Origin: Helicobacteraceae bacterium
Lineage (GTDB): Bacteria; Campylobacterota; Campylobacteria; Campylobacterales; Sulfurimonadaceae
DNA length: 62,838 nt
Assembly (NCBI GenBank): GCA_947498025.1
Contig: CANMJR010000014.1
Coordinates: 1 to 62,838 of the forward strand
Reading direction: 5' to 3'
In this document: positions 16,404 through 26,381 of the stretch, piece by piece
Layout: the number at the start of each line of letters is the position of its first letter
How positions within the stretch are numbered: position 1 is the stretch's first letter
Made by a program: the position numbers and the translations under genes
The notes under the pieces: generated by a model
Told to the model about the DNA's origin: nothing
Seen by the model: only the letters and a program-made list of their open reading frames with translations
Databases searched by the model: none

Positions 16404-18952
16404 TAGCCAAGAACCTCTGTAATGTATTTGAGAGCTTCAATTTTTGCCTCTTCAAGTCTTGTTATATCTTTTCCGCCTGCCTGAGCAAAATCGGGGCGAC
16501 CGCCTCCGCCTCCGCCAAGAATCGGAGCGATATTTTTTATCCAATCCCCGGCTTTTGCATCGGAGCCTTTGACACCCGCAGCCAACATCACCTTATCCCC
16601 TTTTACTTGAAAAAGCATTACGCAGAGCGACGCATGTTGGTTTTTAAGTTCATCAATCTTTTCTTTGATATCGCCGGTTGTAAGTTCATCCACAATAACG
16701 GTTACGCCATTGACCGTCTCTGCTTTTATTTCTACTTTTACCGAGTGTTGCGCTTCTTGCAGCTCCTCTTTTAACTCTTTCACATTTGATTTGAGTCTTG
16801 AGATTCCAGCCAGAGCATCAAGGTTTTTAACCTCTGCCTGCACTTGTTTTATTAATGCTCTCTGCTCTGTAAAGTGCTGATACGCTGCATATCCGCAAAC
16901 CGCTTCTATTCGGCGAACTCCGGCACTTACGCCGCTCTCTTTAGTGATAATGAATGAGCCGATATTCGCCGTGTTCTCAACATGCACACCGCCGCAAAAC
17001 TCAACGCTAGTGTCGGCAAAACTTACAACTCGAACTTCTTCGCCGTACTTTTCGCCAAATTGAGCCTTTGCACCGCTTTTTTTGGCATCTTCTATGTTCA
17101 TAACTTCCGTCTTAGCTCTCAAGCCTCTTGAGATTTCATAGTTTACTCTTCTCTCAATTGCGACAAGCTCGTCGTTTGTAACTGCCTTTGGGTGAGAAAA
17201 ATCAAATCTCAATCTCTCAGCCTCTACCAGTGAGCCCGCTTGAGAGATATGGTCGCCCAAAACATCGAAAAGTGCGGCATGTAAAAGGTGGGTTGCCGAG
17301 TGGTGTTTCGTAATCTCGTTTCTTCTTATGTCAACAATTGCTTCGACAACATTTCCAACGCTAATCTCTTTTGTTACAGCAATTTGAGACATGTTAAGAC
17401 CGAAGAATTTTTTTGTATCAAGCACTTTCGCTAAGTACTCAAGCTCACCGCTATCGCCGCACTGACCGCCGCTCTCTGCGTAAAAAGGAGTAATATCTAA
17501 AAGAACCCATCCTTTGCTTCCGACAGGCAACTTTTCAACATTATGATAATTTTCATCCAAGAGAGCAAGAACTTCAGCAGAGTGCTCGGTATGTTCATAA
17601 CCGATGAATGTGTTTTCACAGAATCTCTCAAGAAGTTGCTTGAAATCTCCATGAACGGCATCATCACCGCTCCCCTTCCATGCAGCTTTTGCACGTGTTC
17701 TTTGCTCTAACATCAGCGCTTCAAATTTAGCACTGTCAAGTCCTAAATTTTTCTCTTTCAACATATCTTCCGTCAAATCGAGTGGAAAACCAAAAGTGTC
17801 ATAGAGTTTAAAAGCAACCTCTCCGCTGAAAATCTCTTTCGTATTTTTCAGCTCTTCATTAAAAAGTTCAATTCCGGAGGCAATAGTTTTGAAGAATCTC
17901 GCCTCTTCCAGCTCAATCTGCTCTTTTACGACTTCAGCTTTTTGTGCCAAATAATCATACTCTTTGCCCATGATTGCTACAACCGTATCTACAAGTTTAT
18001 ACATAAAAGGTTCGCTAAATCCAAGTAAATATCCATGACGAACACCGCGGCGGAGGATGCGGCGAAGAACATAACCTCGTCCTTCATTGGAGAAATTTAC
18101 ACCCTGTGCTAAAAGAAAAAGAGCAGTTCTGATATGGTCGGCAATAACGCGAAATGAAGCTCCGGTTGCATAAATATACTTTTTGCCTATTAGATTTTCT
18201 ACATGATTTATGATTGGCATAAAAAGAGATGAACTGTAGTTGCTTGTAACGCCTTCGCTTATTGCTACAACTCTCTCAAGCCCCATTCCTGTGTCGATTG
18301 AAGGTTTTGGAAGCGGAGTGAGCGTACCGTCGGCGCTTCTCTCATACTGCATAAAAACAAGATTCCAAATCTCTAAAAATCTGTCTCCCTCTCCGCCCAT
18401 GTAATCTTCAGAACCGCTAAAAGCTTCTGCACCTTGGTCAAAAAAGATTTCACTACATGGTCCGCATGGTCCTGTGTCGCCCATTTGCCAGAAGTTATCA
18501 GCATCGCCTAGGCGCATAATTCTCTCTTTTTTGACATGCTTTAACCAAAGATTTTCTGCCTCATCATCGCTCTCATGAACCGTAACCCATAGTTTTTCAA
18601 CAGGAAATTTCAGAACTTCAGTAATAAATTCCCAAGCATAATCAATCGCCTCTTCTTTAAAGTAGTTACCGAAACTGAAGTTGCCAAGCATCTCAAAAAA
18701 GGTGTGGTGTCTTGCCGTATGACCAACATTTTCTAGGTCGTTATGCTTTCCGCCAGCGCGGATACATGTTTGGCAAGAGGTAGCTCTAGGGTTTTGTGGA
18801 ACAGGTATTTCACCCGTAAAAATAGATTTAAAAGGCACCATCCCTGCATTATTAAAAAGCAAAGTTGCATCATCCGGAACAAGCGGGGCGCTTGCAATTC
18901 TATCGTGGTTTTTTGATTCAAAAAAATTTAAAAATTCTTCTCTAATATCCAT
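16403..18952 (-). CDS. alaS: alanyl-tRNA synthetase
   Basis: Charges tRNA-Ala. About 849 aa, full length. Class II core at the N-terminus ([21 protein letters not shown], in two parts), tRNA-recognition domain, editing-domain zinc ligands [12 protein letters not shown] and CGGVHV, then a coiled-coil stretch ([16 protein letters not shown]) and a glycine-rich DHHA1 domain ([16 protein letters not shown]). Of two in-frame ATGs I prefer 18952 (MDIREEF), 8 bases after AAGAG; 18958 would sit only 1-2 bases from it. First gene of a six-gene operon. Confidence 0.96.
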   Translation of the reverse strand: MDIREEFLNFFESKNHDRIASAPLVPDDATLLFNNAGMVPFKSIFTGEIPVPQNPRATSCQTCIRAGGKHNDLENVGHTARHHTFFEMLGNFSFGNYFKEEAIDYAWEFITEVLKFPVEKLWVTVHESDDEAENLWLKHVKKERIMRLGDADNFWQMGDTGPCGPCSEIFFDQGAEAFSGSEDYMGGEGDRFLEIWNLVFMQYERSADGTLTPLPKPSIDTGMGLERVVAISEGVTSNYSSSLFMPIINHVENLIGKKYIYATGASFRVIADHIRTALFLLAQGVNFSNEGRGYVLRRILRRGVRHGYLLGFSEPFMYKLVDTVVAIMGKEYDYLAQKAEVVKEQIELEEARFFKTIASGIELFNEELKNTKEIFSGEVAFKLYDTFGFPLDLTEDMLKEKNLGLDSAKFEALMLEQRTRAKAAWKGSGDDAVHGDFKQLLERFCENTFIGYEHTEHSAEVLALLDENYHNVEKLPVGSKGWVLLDITPFYAESGGQCGDSGELEYLAKVLDTKKFFGLNMSQIAVTKEISVGNVVEAIVDIRRNEITKHHSATHLLHAALFDVLGDHISQAGSLVEAERLRFDFSHPKAVTNDELVAIERRVNYEISRGLRAKTEVMNIEDAKKSGAKAQFGEKYGEEVRVVSFADTSVEFCGGVHVENTANIGSFIITKESGVSAGVRRIEAVCGYAAYQHFTEQRALIKQVQAEVKNLDALAGISRLKSNVKELKEELQEAQHSVKVEIKAETVNGVTVIVDELTTGDIKEKIDELKNQHASLCVMLFQVKGDKVMLAAGVKGSDAKAGDWIKNIAPILGGGGGGRPDFAQAGGKDITRLEEAKIEALKYITEVLG

Positions 18953-18981
18953 AATCATTTCTCTTAGTGTAAAATTGCGCG

Positions 18982-18987
18982 ATTATA
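18982..18987 (-). promoter_or_regulatory. -10 box TATAAT of the alaS operon
   Basis: TATAAT on the minus strand, about 30 bases before the chosen alaS ATG. No clear -35. Confidence 0.55.
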
Positions 18988-19034
18988 CCTTAAAATAATA
19001 GTCGTCTCGCTGATTGTAAAATAATTTTAGGGGC

Positions 19035-19589
19035 TTATTTCTCTTTTTTTCTGAAAGAACGCCATAGCCACATGGCAGTTCCTATAGCAATAAGGGAGAG
19101 GATAATAATTATCTGATAATGTTTTGCTTTATCTAAAAACAGCTCGATTGCATTGCCTAAAATATATCCCAATGCACCGACGCTAATTGCCCAAACGAGT
19201 GCCCCAATAAAATTAAGAGGAATAAATACTTTTGGAGGAATACCACTCGCACCGATAAGAAAAGGGGTTACATTTCGAATTCCATATAAAAAACGAAAAC
19301 CAAGAATCAATAATACTTTATGCTTATGGAGTAAATCCATAATATATTGCGATTTTGCTTTCCAAACTGGGCGATTTTCTAAGATGCTCATCCCTTTTTT
19401 TCGCCCTATAAAATAGAAGAGTTGATCCCCCATGAGTGTCCCTATGAAAGCAGCAGCAATTACCCCTTCTAATCTAAGATGCCCTTCATGCGCGAGGTAT
19501 CCACCAATAACGAGAATAGTCTCCCCCTCTAAAAATGTACCGATAAATATTGCAATGTAACCATATGATGTGACTAATTCTTCTAACAA
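19035..19589 (-). CDS. DedA-family membrane protein
   Basis: About 184 aa, five or six hydrophobic segments; the motif FLEGETILVIGGYLAHEG followed by GTLMGDQLFYFIGRKKG and FLYGIRNVTPFLIGASG is typical of DedA (lipid flippase-like) proteins. I start at TTG 19589 (LLEELVTSYGYIAIF, matching family N-termini). The open frame runs 60 bases further upstream, but that extension is basic, non-homologous and reads into copy C of the dispersed repeat. Confidence 0.85.
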   Translation of the reverse strand: MLEELVTSYGYIAIFIGTFLEGETILVIGGYLAHEGHLRLEGVIAAAFIGTLMGDQLFYFIGRKKGMSILENRPVWKAKSQYIMDLLHKHKVLLILGFRFLYGIRNVTPFLIGASGIPPKVFIPLNFIGALVWAISVGALGYILGNAIELFLDKAKHYQIIIILSLIAIGTAMWLWRSFRKKEK

Positions 19590-19607
19590 GTTGCGCCCTT
19601 TTTTATT

Positions 19608-19747
19608 TGATGTTACGCACTTAGACGAACAAGTCCGTTTAAGTGGCAAGGACTGAAGTCCTTTGCAATCCCCTAAAGCTACGAAAAACTTTGTTTTTCG
19701 AGAATTACAGGGTGTTTTACGCTCTTTTTATAAAAGTGCGCAAAAAC
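19608..19747 (-). repeat. dispersed intergenic repeat, copy C
   Basis: About 140 bp. Its reverse complement aligns with copy A over the full length: GCGCACTTTTATAAAA, GTAAAACACC, GAAAAAC-AAA-GTTTTTC hairpin, CGTAGCTTTAG, GGACT, and a terminal CACTTAAACG/CGTCTAAGTG hairpin followed by TGCGTAACATCA. The terminal hairpin arms differ from copy A, but the pairing is kept. It overlaps the last codons and stop of the DUF523 gene. Confidence 0.8.
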
Positions 19748-20207
19748 AGTTCTTTATATTATAGAGTTTTGTAACTTCTATTTCGTCTACAATCTTTGCA
19801 TGCGGAAACAGATTTGATAGTATTTGTGCAGCGATTCCGTCTCCATATTTTATGAGTTCTTTTTGCTCGTTTAAAATTGGAGTAGTTCCAAGTCCGCAAC
19901 TCGGACTTTTTGACTTTAGAATTATAGCGTCCGCATGTGGATTTTTTTCTATAAATCTGTTTATTTCATTTTCTAACTTCTTCGTTACATCTTCTTGTGT
20001 TTCATCTGTAACAATTGTGTTCTCCCCGTTTATGCGAATTACGCTGATTCGCTCTCTTGGAGTTCCAAAAAGAGGTGCTTCCGGACAGAAGGGAATAATT
20101 TCATACTCGGAAAAAGCATCAATCACTTCATATACCTGCTTTGTTTTGCCGTCATAACGGCAAATTTCACCCAATAAACAAGAGGAGATAATTGCTTTTT
20201 TAGTCAT
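19728..20207 (-). CDS. DUF523 (YbbK-type) protein
   Basis: 159 aa. SSCLLGEICRYDGK, CPEAPLFGTPRERI and ILKSKSPSCGLG are the conserved cysteine-containing blocks of DUF523. Function unknown. Unusual: the last residues (CFCALL) and the stop are encoded by repeat copy C, so the C-terminus may have been altered by arrival of the repeat. Confidence 0.88.
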   Translation of the reverse strand: MTKKAIISSCLLGEICRYDGKTKQVYEVIDAFSEYEIIPFCPEAPLFGTPRERISVIRINGENTIVTDETQEDVTKKLENEINRFIEKNPHADAIILKSKSPSCGLGTTPILNEQKELIKYGDGIAAQILSNLFPHAKIVDEIEVTKLYNIKNCFCALL

Positions 20208-20264
20208 AAATTATCCAAACATCCAAATCTTTATAAAATCCTTTGCAATGATTTTATCTAAAGT

Positions 20265-21680
20265 TTAACAAATAACGACACTCTTTATCTCGGTCATCTC
20301 TTCAATTGCAAATCTTGGACCCTCTCGACCTACTCCGCTCAGTTTCAGACCGCCATAGGGCTGAATATCAAACCTGAGTGTAGGCATGTCGTTTATGACA
20401 ACTCCGCCCGCGTCAAGTTCGGAGATAGCCTGTTTTGTCAGAGCCAAATCGTTTGTAAAAACCGAAAATTGAAGCCCGTAAGGTACATGGTTCATGCGAG
20501 GAAGTGCATCCTCAAAACTCTCCACTTTTACAAGCGAAACGATGGGTGCAAAAACCTCTTCACACACTATCGCCATGTCGTCCGTTACATTTGCCATCAC
20601 ACAAGGGTAGAACATTCTTCCCTCACGGCAAGGTTTAAGCAGTGCAACTGCTCCCTCTTTTACGGCACTCTCCACCCAGCCCATTGCACGCTCACATGCC
20701 GCATCATCTATAAGCGGACCCATAAATGTGTTCTCATTGTAGGGTGAACCGACAATCAGTTTTTCAGTCTCCTCTGCCATCAAAGTTGCGAATGAATCAT
20801 AAATATCGGCATGAACGAAGATGCGCTGAAGCGAAATACAAACTTGCCCGGAATTTACAAAAGCACCCAAAGCACAACGAGCAGCTGCATGTAAAAGGTC
20901 TGCACTTTTATCAATAAAGGTCGCTGCATTTCCTCCAAGTTCTAAACTCACTTTTTTAATTCCAGCATTTTTTACGATAATCGCTCCAACCGGAACGCTC
21001 CCCGTAAAACTGATAACCCTCGGAATATCGCTTGTAATCAAAGCACTTCCAACCTCGGTATCGCCATAGACAACACTCAGAGCATTCGGCACGGCATACG
21101 GACTTTCAATGAAAAGTTTTGCAAATTTGTATGCGGTGAGAGGAGCTTCTGGGGTCGGCTTGAGTACGACCGCATTTCCTGCAACAAGTGCAGGTGCCAA
21201 TTTGTGAGCGATTAAATTGAGGGGGAAGTTAAAAGGAGTAATCGCCACAACCACGCCGGCAGGCTCTCTGACGAAAAATGCCATTGTTTTTTTACCGCTA
21301 TTCATGGCATCGGTGTTAATAGTTTCACCATTCATCGTTCGCATCGTCTCTGCCGATAAGGTCACAGTTTCTATACATCTCTCCACTTCAATTCTTGAAA
21401 ATGTTATGGGCTTGCCAACCTCGTCGGTTATAGTTTTTGCAATATCCTCTTTCTGCTCTTTTAACTTTTGTGCAACATCCAAAAGCCAGTTACAGCGTTG
21501 TGAGAGTGTTGATTTTTTAGCCTCTTTTGCCGCCTCTTTGGCAATGAGAAGAGCTTTCTTCGCGTCTTCTGCATCACAAATCGGAGCGAGAGAAACCACC
21601 TCACCGTCATATGGACTTTTTCTTTCGCTCATGTTCTCTTTTGTAGCTTTGAGTGAGCCAAAAAATATTTTTGCTTGCAT
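20265..21680 (-). CDS. NAD(P)-dependent aldehyde dehydrogenase
   Basis: 471 aa, full-length ALDH. Active-site glutamate in SLELGGNA, catalytic cysteine in NSGQVCISLQR, ITPFNFPLNLIAHK for the cofactor and CEEVFAPIVS late. The pattern resembles lactaldehyde/GapN-like phosphoglyceraldehyde dehydrogenases of Archaea and Campylobacterota; exact substrate cannot be fixed. ATG follows GGAG by a normal distance. It stands 44 bases after yraN in the same direction. Confidence 0.9.
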   Translation of the reverse strand: MQAKIFFGSLKATKENMSERKSPYDGEVVSLAPICDAEDAKKALLIAKEAAKEAKKSTLSQRCNWLLDVAQKLKEQKEDIAKTITDEVGKPITFSRIEVERCIETVTLSAETMRTMNGETINTDAMNSGKKTMAFFVREPAGVVVAITPFNFPLNLIAHKLAPALVAGNAVVLKPTPEAPLTAYKFAKLFIESPYAVPNALSVVYGDTEVGSALITSDIPRVISFTGSVPVGAIIVKNAGIKKVSLELGGNAATFIDKSADLLHAAARCALGAFVNSGQVCISLQRIFVHADIYDSFATLMAEETEKLIVGSPYNENTFMGPLIDDAACERAMGWVESAVKEGAVALLKPCREGRMFYPCVMANVTDDMAIVCEEVFAPIVSLVKVESFEDALPRMNHVPYGLQFSVFTNDLALTKQAISELDAGGVVINDMPTLRFDIQPYGGLKLSGVGREGPRFAIEEMTEIKSVVIC

Positions 21681-21724
21681 AAAATTCTCCGAGATAGTGT
21701 TTGTTTGATTGAAAAATTATAACA

Positions 21725-22054
21725 TCATAGGGTTATATTTTCCACATGCCAGATTTTATAGGGTGTGACAACAATTGCGTCAAAAGTAAAATCACAATCC
21801 AGAGAGTTTTTGCTCATGTAAATTTGTGCGGTTTTGATGATTTTTGAGAGTTTGGAACGGGTAATGTTTTGAATTGCACTTTCATAATTTTCGCCGCTTT
21901 TTACCTCTACAAAGTGTAACACTTCATCTTTTACGGCGATGATGTCTATTTCGCCAAAACGGCTGTAGAAGTTTCTCTCTACAACGGCAAAACCTTTCTC
22001 GTAAAGAAATCCGCATGCCGACTCTTCGGCTAGATTTCCCTTTGCTCTGCTCAT
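21725..22054 (-). CDS. yraN: YraN family (UPF0102) endonuclease-like protein
   Basis: 109 aa. GNLAEESACGFLYEKGFAV, RFGEIDIIAV and HFVEVKSG give the PD-(D/E)XK-like core of UPF0102. Molecular role not established. The gene begins one base after the end of the formate-dehydrogenase-like gene. The word TCCACATGCC (21741-21750) lies in its 3' end. Confidence 0.88.
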   Translation of the reverse strand: MSRAKGNLAEESACGFLYEKGFAVVERNFYSRFGEIDIIAVKDEVLHFVEVKSGENYESAIQNITRSKLSKIIKTAQIYMSKNSLDCDFTFDAIVVTPYKIWHVENITL

Positions 22055-22055
22055 C

Positions 22056-24125
22056 TTAGGTGTTAATCACTTCAACTTTTATAGACTTAAATGCGGCTGT
22101 TAAAATCAGCTCATCGCACTTATCGCCGAAGAGGTTATTTATCTTTGACTTGGCATGATGAAAAGTCACGAAGAGTGTCTTTGGCTGGACTTTATCTGTG
22201 AGTTTTACAGTGAGCGGATTTGTCTCTCCGAACTCTGTTTTTAGAATAACCCTTTCACTGGTAAAGTCTGCAGCATCGCCCTCATGCACGAGTAAAATGT
22301 CCTCTTCGTAACGGCTGTTTAACTTCTCGCTCTCTTTGGTTTGAGCCGCATTGTTGTAGTGTGCCAAAGTCCTGCCCGTTGTCAGATGGTAGCCTGTTAA
22401 AGTTTTGGAAGTTATCTCCTCGACCATTCCGCGGAGTTTGTATTGGTGGTAATGAAACTCGCCTAAACCATCCTCTGTCCTAAAATCCAACTGATGCAAA
22501 ATCGGTGTATCTTCCGTGTGAACCGGCCATTGAAGCCCTCGTACTCTGTGACGCTCTAAACGAACATAACTCGCACCGCTAAAACGGCGGTAGGCGACCT
22601 CTCGTACTTCATCCCAAATAGCGTTTGAGTTTTTGTAATCGGCACTTCCGCCCATTTTGTTATCGAGCATCTGAAGCACTTCCCAATCATCCGGCAGGTC
22701 GGATTGTACAAGCGGCTGAGAGAGGTGAAGACGACGCATGGCATTGATGTAAACACCTGTTTTTTCATACGCCGATTTTACACCCACGACAATATCTGCC
22801 TTCTGTGCAACTTCCGTCAAAAAGAGTTCCTGAACAAAAATAAGTTCCAAATTTTCTATGGCTCTCTCTATTTTGCCCAGGTTCGGGTGGATGTGCATTA
22901 TATCTTCACCGATATTTAAAAGGGCTTTTACTCGCCCCTCAAGCATCTCTTCAACAAGTTGAGGTGTCATCAATCCAATCTCTTTTGGCTCTTGGTAATC
23001 GGGTGCGTAGTATGGAAGCATCCCCATGTCGCAAGTTCCCTGAACATTATTCTGCCCACGAAGCGGCATAAGTCCGGCTCCGCTTTTTCCTATGTTGCCT
23101 GTCATGAGAGCCAAGTGTGTTATCGCCATAACCGCATAAGAACCGTCAAGATGTTCTGTAATTCCAAGTCCCCAAAAAATCATAGACTTTTTGAGTGCAT
23201 ATTCACGGGCAATTTTTGGAATCATTTTTGATAGGCTTTGATACCCTTCGATATTTTCAAAATATTTTGGATTTGCAAACGGGTCGTTTAAAATCTTCTC
23301 TTTGAACTCAAGAAAGCCTTTTGTTCTCTCATGTAAGAAATTTTCATGATAGAGCTCTTCATCTATGATGACATACGCCAACATGTTTAGAATAAGCAGG
23401 TTCGCCTCATGCGGCATAATCGCCTTATATTTTGCAAATCTGTGGAGCTTGATTTCACGCACATCAAAAACCGCCAAATTATCATGCTCTCGGGCAACAT
23501 CCAAAATACGGTTTGCAATAATGGGGTGCGCTTCCGTCGTGTTTGAGCCGATAACAATCATAAATTCGCAGTTGTAAATATCGTTGTACGGGTTGGTTGC
23601 AGCACCTTCGCCGATAGTTGTTCGCATACCTTTAAGGCTCGGTGAGTGGCAAACTCTTGCACAATTATCGACATGCGGGGAGTTTAGGGTGTGACGGGTA
23701 AATTTTTGAAAAAGATAGGAGCTCTCACATGAAGTTCTCGCCCCACCGATAGAGCAGACGCTTTTGCGACCGTACTTCTCCTGCACCTCTTTCAGTTTCA
23801 AAGCAGCCGCAGTTGTTGCGCACTCTATGTCTGTTTCAAACCAAGTTGCATCATACTCTTTTAGAGAGTGTGCAATGGCATTTTTTATAGAAGGATTTTT
23901 TTCAAGAAAACTTTTTTTAATTCTTGGAATTCGGAGACGATTTGGCGATGTGACGAAATCAAAGCCATACTTTCCTTTGATGCAAAGCTTGCCTTGAGAA
24001 ACTACACCGTCCGGATGAGCAAAAATATTCACAATTTTATTTTCTGCCACATTCACATTCGCAGCAATATCACACCCAACTCCACAGTATGTACAAACGC
24101 TGTCGATAACCTTTAAATTTTCCAT
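22056..24125 (-). CDS. molybdopterin oxidoreductase, formate dehydrogenase alpha-like, unlinked
   Basis: 689 aa. The N-terminus binds one 4Fe-4S cluster (CTYCGVGC, residues 11-18, and GKLCIKG later). RVCHSPSLKGM supplies cysteine, not selenocysteine, as molybdenum ligand, with the FDH-type histidine next to it. GSNTTEAHPI, GLGITEH and LRGQNNVQG belong to the molybdopterin domains; C-terminal Molydop_binding domain (GYHLTTGRTLAHYN). Formate oxidation or nitrate-reductase-like assimilation are both possible. No Tat signal, so cytoplasmic. No electron-transfer subunit is adjacent, which is unusual for FDH. Confidence 0.85.
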   Translation of the reverse strand: MENLKVIDSVCTYCGVGCDIAANVNVAENKIVNIFAHPDGVVSQGKLCIKGKYGFDFVTSPNRLRIPRIKKSFLEKNPSIKNAIAHSLKEYDATWFETDIECATTAAALKLKEVQEKYGRKSVCSIGGARTSCESSYLFQKFTRHTLNSPHVDNCARVCHSPSLKGMRTTIGEGAATNPYNDIYNCEFMIVIGSNTTEAHPIIANRILDVAREHDNLAVFDVREIKLHRFAKYKAIMPHEANLLILNMLAYVIIDEELYHENFLHERTKGFLEFKEKILNDPFANPKYFENIEGYQSLSKMIPKIAREYALKKSMIFWGLGITEHLDGSYAVMAITHLALMTGNIGKSGAGLMPLRGQNNVQGTCDMGMLPYYAPDYQEPKEIGLMTPQLVEEMLEGRVKALLNIGEDIMHIHPNLGKIERAIENLELIFVQELFLTEVAQKADIVVGVKSAYEKTGVYINAMRRLHLSQPLVQSDLPDDWEVLQMLDNKMGGSADYKNSNAIWDEVREVAYRRFSGASYVRLERHRVRGLQWPVHTEDTPILHQLDFRTEDGLGEFHYHQYKLRGMVEEITSKTLTGYHLTTGRTLAHYNNAAQTKESEKLNSRYEEDILLVHEGDAADFTSERVILKTEFGETNPLTVKLTDKVQPKTLFVTFHHAKSKINNLFGDKCDELILTAAFKSIKVEVINT

Positions 24126-24213
24126 AAAATACCCACAAAAATTGAATTCGTGGAGTTTATAATCTTTTCTCTTAAAAAGCTTGGAAACAAAGCTATAAAA
24201 AAAATCGTTAAAG

Positions 24214-25866
24214 TCAAGCTAAGTGTTTTTTTATTATATCTGCTACACGAAAAGAGTTGGCATAAATCGTCCATGTGTAAGGCACGCTTCCTCCTGTCGG
24301 CATAAAAGAGGCGTCTGTTACATAGAGGTTTTCCAGTTCATGGGCTTTGCAGTTTTTGTCTAAAACCGAGGTTAGAGGATTTGCACCGAATCTGCATCCA
24401 CCGGCTACTAAATTAGGCGGAGGGGAGGATGAGATGCTGGAGTGAATCTCCTCTGCTCCCATCTCTTTTAAAACCTCCACAGCCCTTTTTGCCAAATATT
24501 CGCCTACTTCCAAATCATGTTTGTGTCCCCAGAGATTTATAACGCCGACGGGCATGTGGAATCTGTCCTTTATCTCATCATCCACACTTACAAAGCAGTC
24601 ATCCGTCGGTAGCCAATCATTAAAAACTTCAAAAGCCAAAACCCTTGAAGTTGTAAGTCGTTTATGGATTTTATTTGATAATGCTTCACCCCAGATGATA
24701 TTTTCTTCATCATCATAAAACTCTCTTTTCACTCTTGGAATGATATTTTGATGTTCAAATAAAAAGTCGATTGTTCCGCCTTTTCGCTTTTTCCCACCCG
24801 TTTCATATTCGTACCACTGTTGAAGAGAGCGGTTAAAAAACACTCCTGTTTGCATCAGCTCTTTTTGCTGCTCTTGCGATAATTTCTCAAAATTAAACCG
24901 CCCGGAACCGCTTCCTCCTGCTGAAAAAATAAGGTTTTTGCCGACTTGATTGGAGTTATTGGCAATGCCATGGGGAAAGTGTCTGTTTTTGGAGTTTAAA
25001 AGTAGGCGAGAACTCTCCATGGCTTGGGCAGCCAAAACAAAGATTCTAGCCTCAACAGCATGTGAAGTAAGATTTTCATCGTAATAGTGAGCTTTCGTGA
25101 TTTTTTTTGCATCACTCTCCAGTTTATAGACAAAAGCTTCCGTAACAATTTTTGCATCACATTTTTGAAGCAGAGCCGCTCTGGCACTCCCTTTTGCACC
25201 TGTTGCACATCCGTAACTTCCGCAAAAGTTTGAGTAGGAACAGCCATTTCTGCCCTCTTTTGCCTGGGGAAGTATAGCTCTTGGAGTTGGAATACTCTCA
25301 TAATTTAAACTCGCACATGCCCTATCAAACCACTTGGTTACACCACTCTCTTCAAGTTTGGCATGTGGAAAATTTGGAGTGCTTCTTGGCTCTAAAAACT
25401 TATGTTGTACCACTTCTCCCGATACGCCGATTATTCTCTCTGCTTTTTCATAGTAAGGTTCTAGCTCTTCATAGGAGATGCACCAATCAGCAACATTTGC
25501 GCCCTTTATCGCCCCATAAACTGAGAGGAGTTTAAAGTCATTTGGCTTCATACGGTGAAAATAGCCGCTCATAAGATTGGATGAGCCGCCGACCATCGAG
25601 CCGTTCCAAAAGCTCCAATCATTCTCGCTTCCCACATGTCGGCTTATTGCCCCATCTTCGGCTCTTTGATTGATAACATGTTGCTCGTTCGTTAAATTTG
25701 GAGTGAAAAAATCACGACGACAAACCGCCAACTCATCTTTGTTGAAATCTTCCTCTTTATAATTTTTGCCTTTTTCTAAGACGATGACGCTGAATCCTGC
25801 ATGGCTGAGTTCATACGCTACTGGTGCACCGCCCGCACCGCTTCCGATTATGCAAACATCATACAT
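24214..25866 (-). CDS. GMC-family oxidoreductase with 3-cysteine Fe-S motif (large subunit)
   Basis: About 550 aa flavoprotein. FAD-binding CIIGSGAGGAPVAYEL at the N-terminus; MVGGSSNLMSGYFHR; the cysteine group CSYSNFCGSYGC near residues 209-220, as in membrane-bound fructose/gluconate/sorbitol dehydrogenase large subunits that hold a 3Fe-4S cluster; and the C-terminal GMC signature NLYVTDASFMPTGG. Start ATG 25866, sharing one base with the upstream stop (TGATG); a GTG one codon earlier is possible. Substrate unknown. Partner of the next gene. Confidence 0.85.
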   Translation of the reverse strand: MYDVCIIGSGAGGAPVAYELSHAGFSVIVLEKGKNYKEEDFNKDELAVCRRDFFTPNLTNEQHVINQRAEDGAISRHVGSENDWSFWNGSMVGGSSNLMSGYFHRMKPNDFKLLSVYGAIKGANVADWCISYEELEPYYEKAERIIGVSGEVVQHKFLEPRSTPNFPHAKLEESGVTKWFDRACASLNYESIPTPRAILPQAKEGRNGCSYSNFCGSYGCATGAKGSARAALLQKCDAKIVTEAFVYKLESDAKKITKAHYYDENLTSHAVEARIFVLAAQAMESSRLLLNSKNRHFPHGIANNSNQVGKNLIFSAGGSGSGRFNFEKLSQEQQKELMQTGVFFNRSLQQWYEYETGGKKRKGGTIDFLFEHQNIIPRVKREFYDDEENIIWGEALSNKIHKRLTTSRVLAFEVFNDWLPTDDCFVSVDDEIKDRFHMPVGVINLWGHKHDLEVGEYLAKRAVEVLKEMGAEEIHSSISSSPPPNLVAGGCRFGANPLTSVLDKNCKAHELENLYVTDASFMPTGGSVPYTWTIYANSFRVADIIKKHLA

Positions 25867-26357
25867 CACAGATATGCCTCTTTTGGGCGGGGATACCCGG
25901 CTTCAAATTGAATCCACTTTGTGCCGGCAGAGTTTTTACAAATGCCGTAAATTTCGTCACTAAAAGTTGCTTCCATAATAAAGGTAAGCATTTTATCTAT
26001 CCATTCTTCGCCCCATTTGTACTTGGCAATACTTTTTAATACGGCTTGCCTCTCATTCTCTGAGAGGCTGCTATACATTTTTTTGTGCATTGCAACAGCC
26101 TCTTCGTTGAGCCACTGGACACCGTTTCTTAAAAAATCTTTTTCTTTTGGAGTTACTCTTGAGTGGTTTAAAATGAGAGTTAAATACGCCTCTGTCTTAA
26201 TACCTAGACTTTTGGCATGCGGAAATAAATCTTCTTGAACTAGAGCCATGGTTTGCATGAGTGAAACTGCTCCAAAAACAGTTGCCCCATACATAACCAA
26301 AACAGCACCGCCAAAAAGAGCAGTTTTTAAAAAAATTCTGCGAGAGTTTAAAAACAT
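25866..26357 (-). CDS. gluconate 2-dehydrogenase subunit 3-like protein with Tat signal
   Basis: About 163 aa. The N-terminus NSRRIFLKTALFGGAV contains the full Tat pattern SRRxFLK followed by a hydrophobic helix. The mature part (TLILNHSRVTPKEKDFLRNG, KYKWGEEWIDKML) fits subunit 3 of gluconate/fructose dehydrogenases, which carries the FAD large subunit across the membrane. In this role it would export the adjacent GMC protein to the periplasm. The usual cytochrome c subunit is not in the operon. ATG 26357 chosen over TTG 26363. Confidence 0.82.
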   Translation of the reverse strand: MFLNSRRIFLKTALFGGAVLVMYGATVFGAVSLMQTMALVQEDLFPHAKSLGIKTEAYLTLILNHSRVTPKEKDFLRNGVQWLNEEAVAMHKKMYSSLSENERQAVLKSIAKYKWGEEWIDKMLTFIMEATFSDEIYGICKNSAGTKWIQFEAGYPRPKEAYL

Positions 26358-26381
26358 AAGCAATCGTTCTTTACAAAGCTT

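Noticed and set aside
19590-19649. N-terminal extension of dedA
   Set aside because: Twenty added residues are basic and unlike DedA N-termini, and are encoded by the dispersed repeat.
20469-20917. Two histidine/cysteine-rich plus-strand frames opposite the aldehyde dehydrogenase
   Set aside because: Shadow frames of a conserved gene with no start signals.
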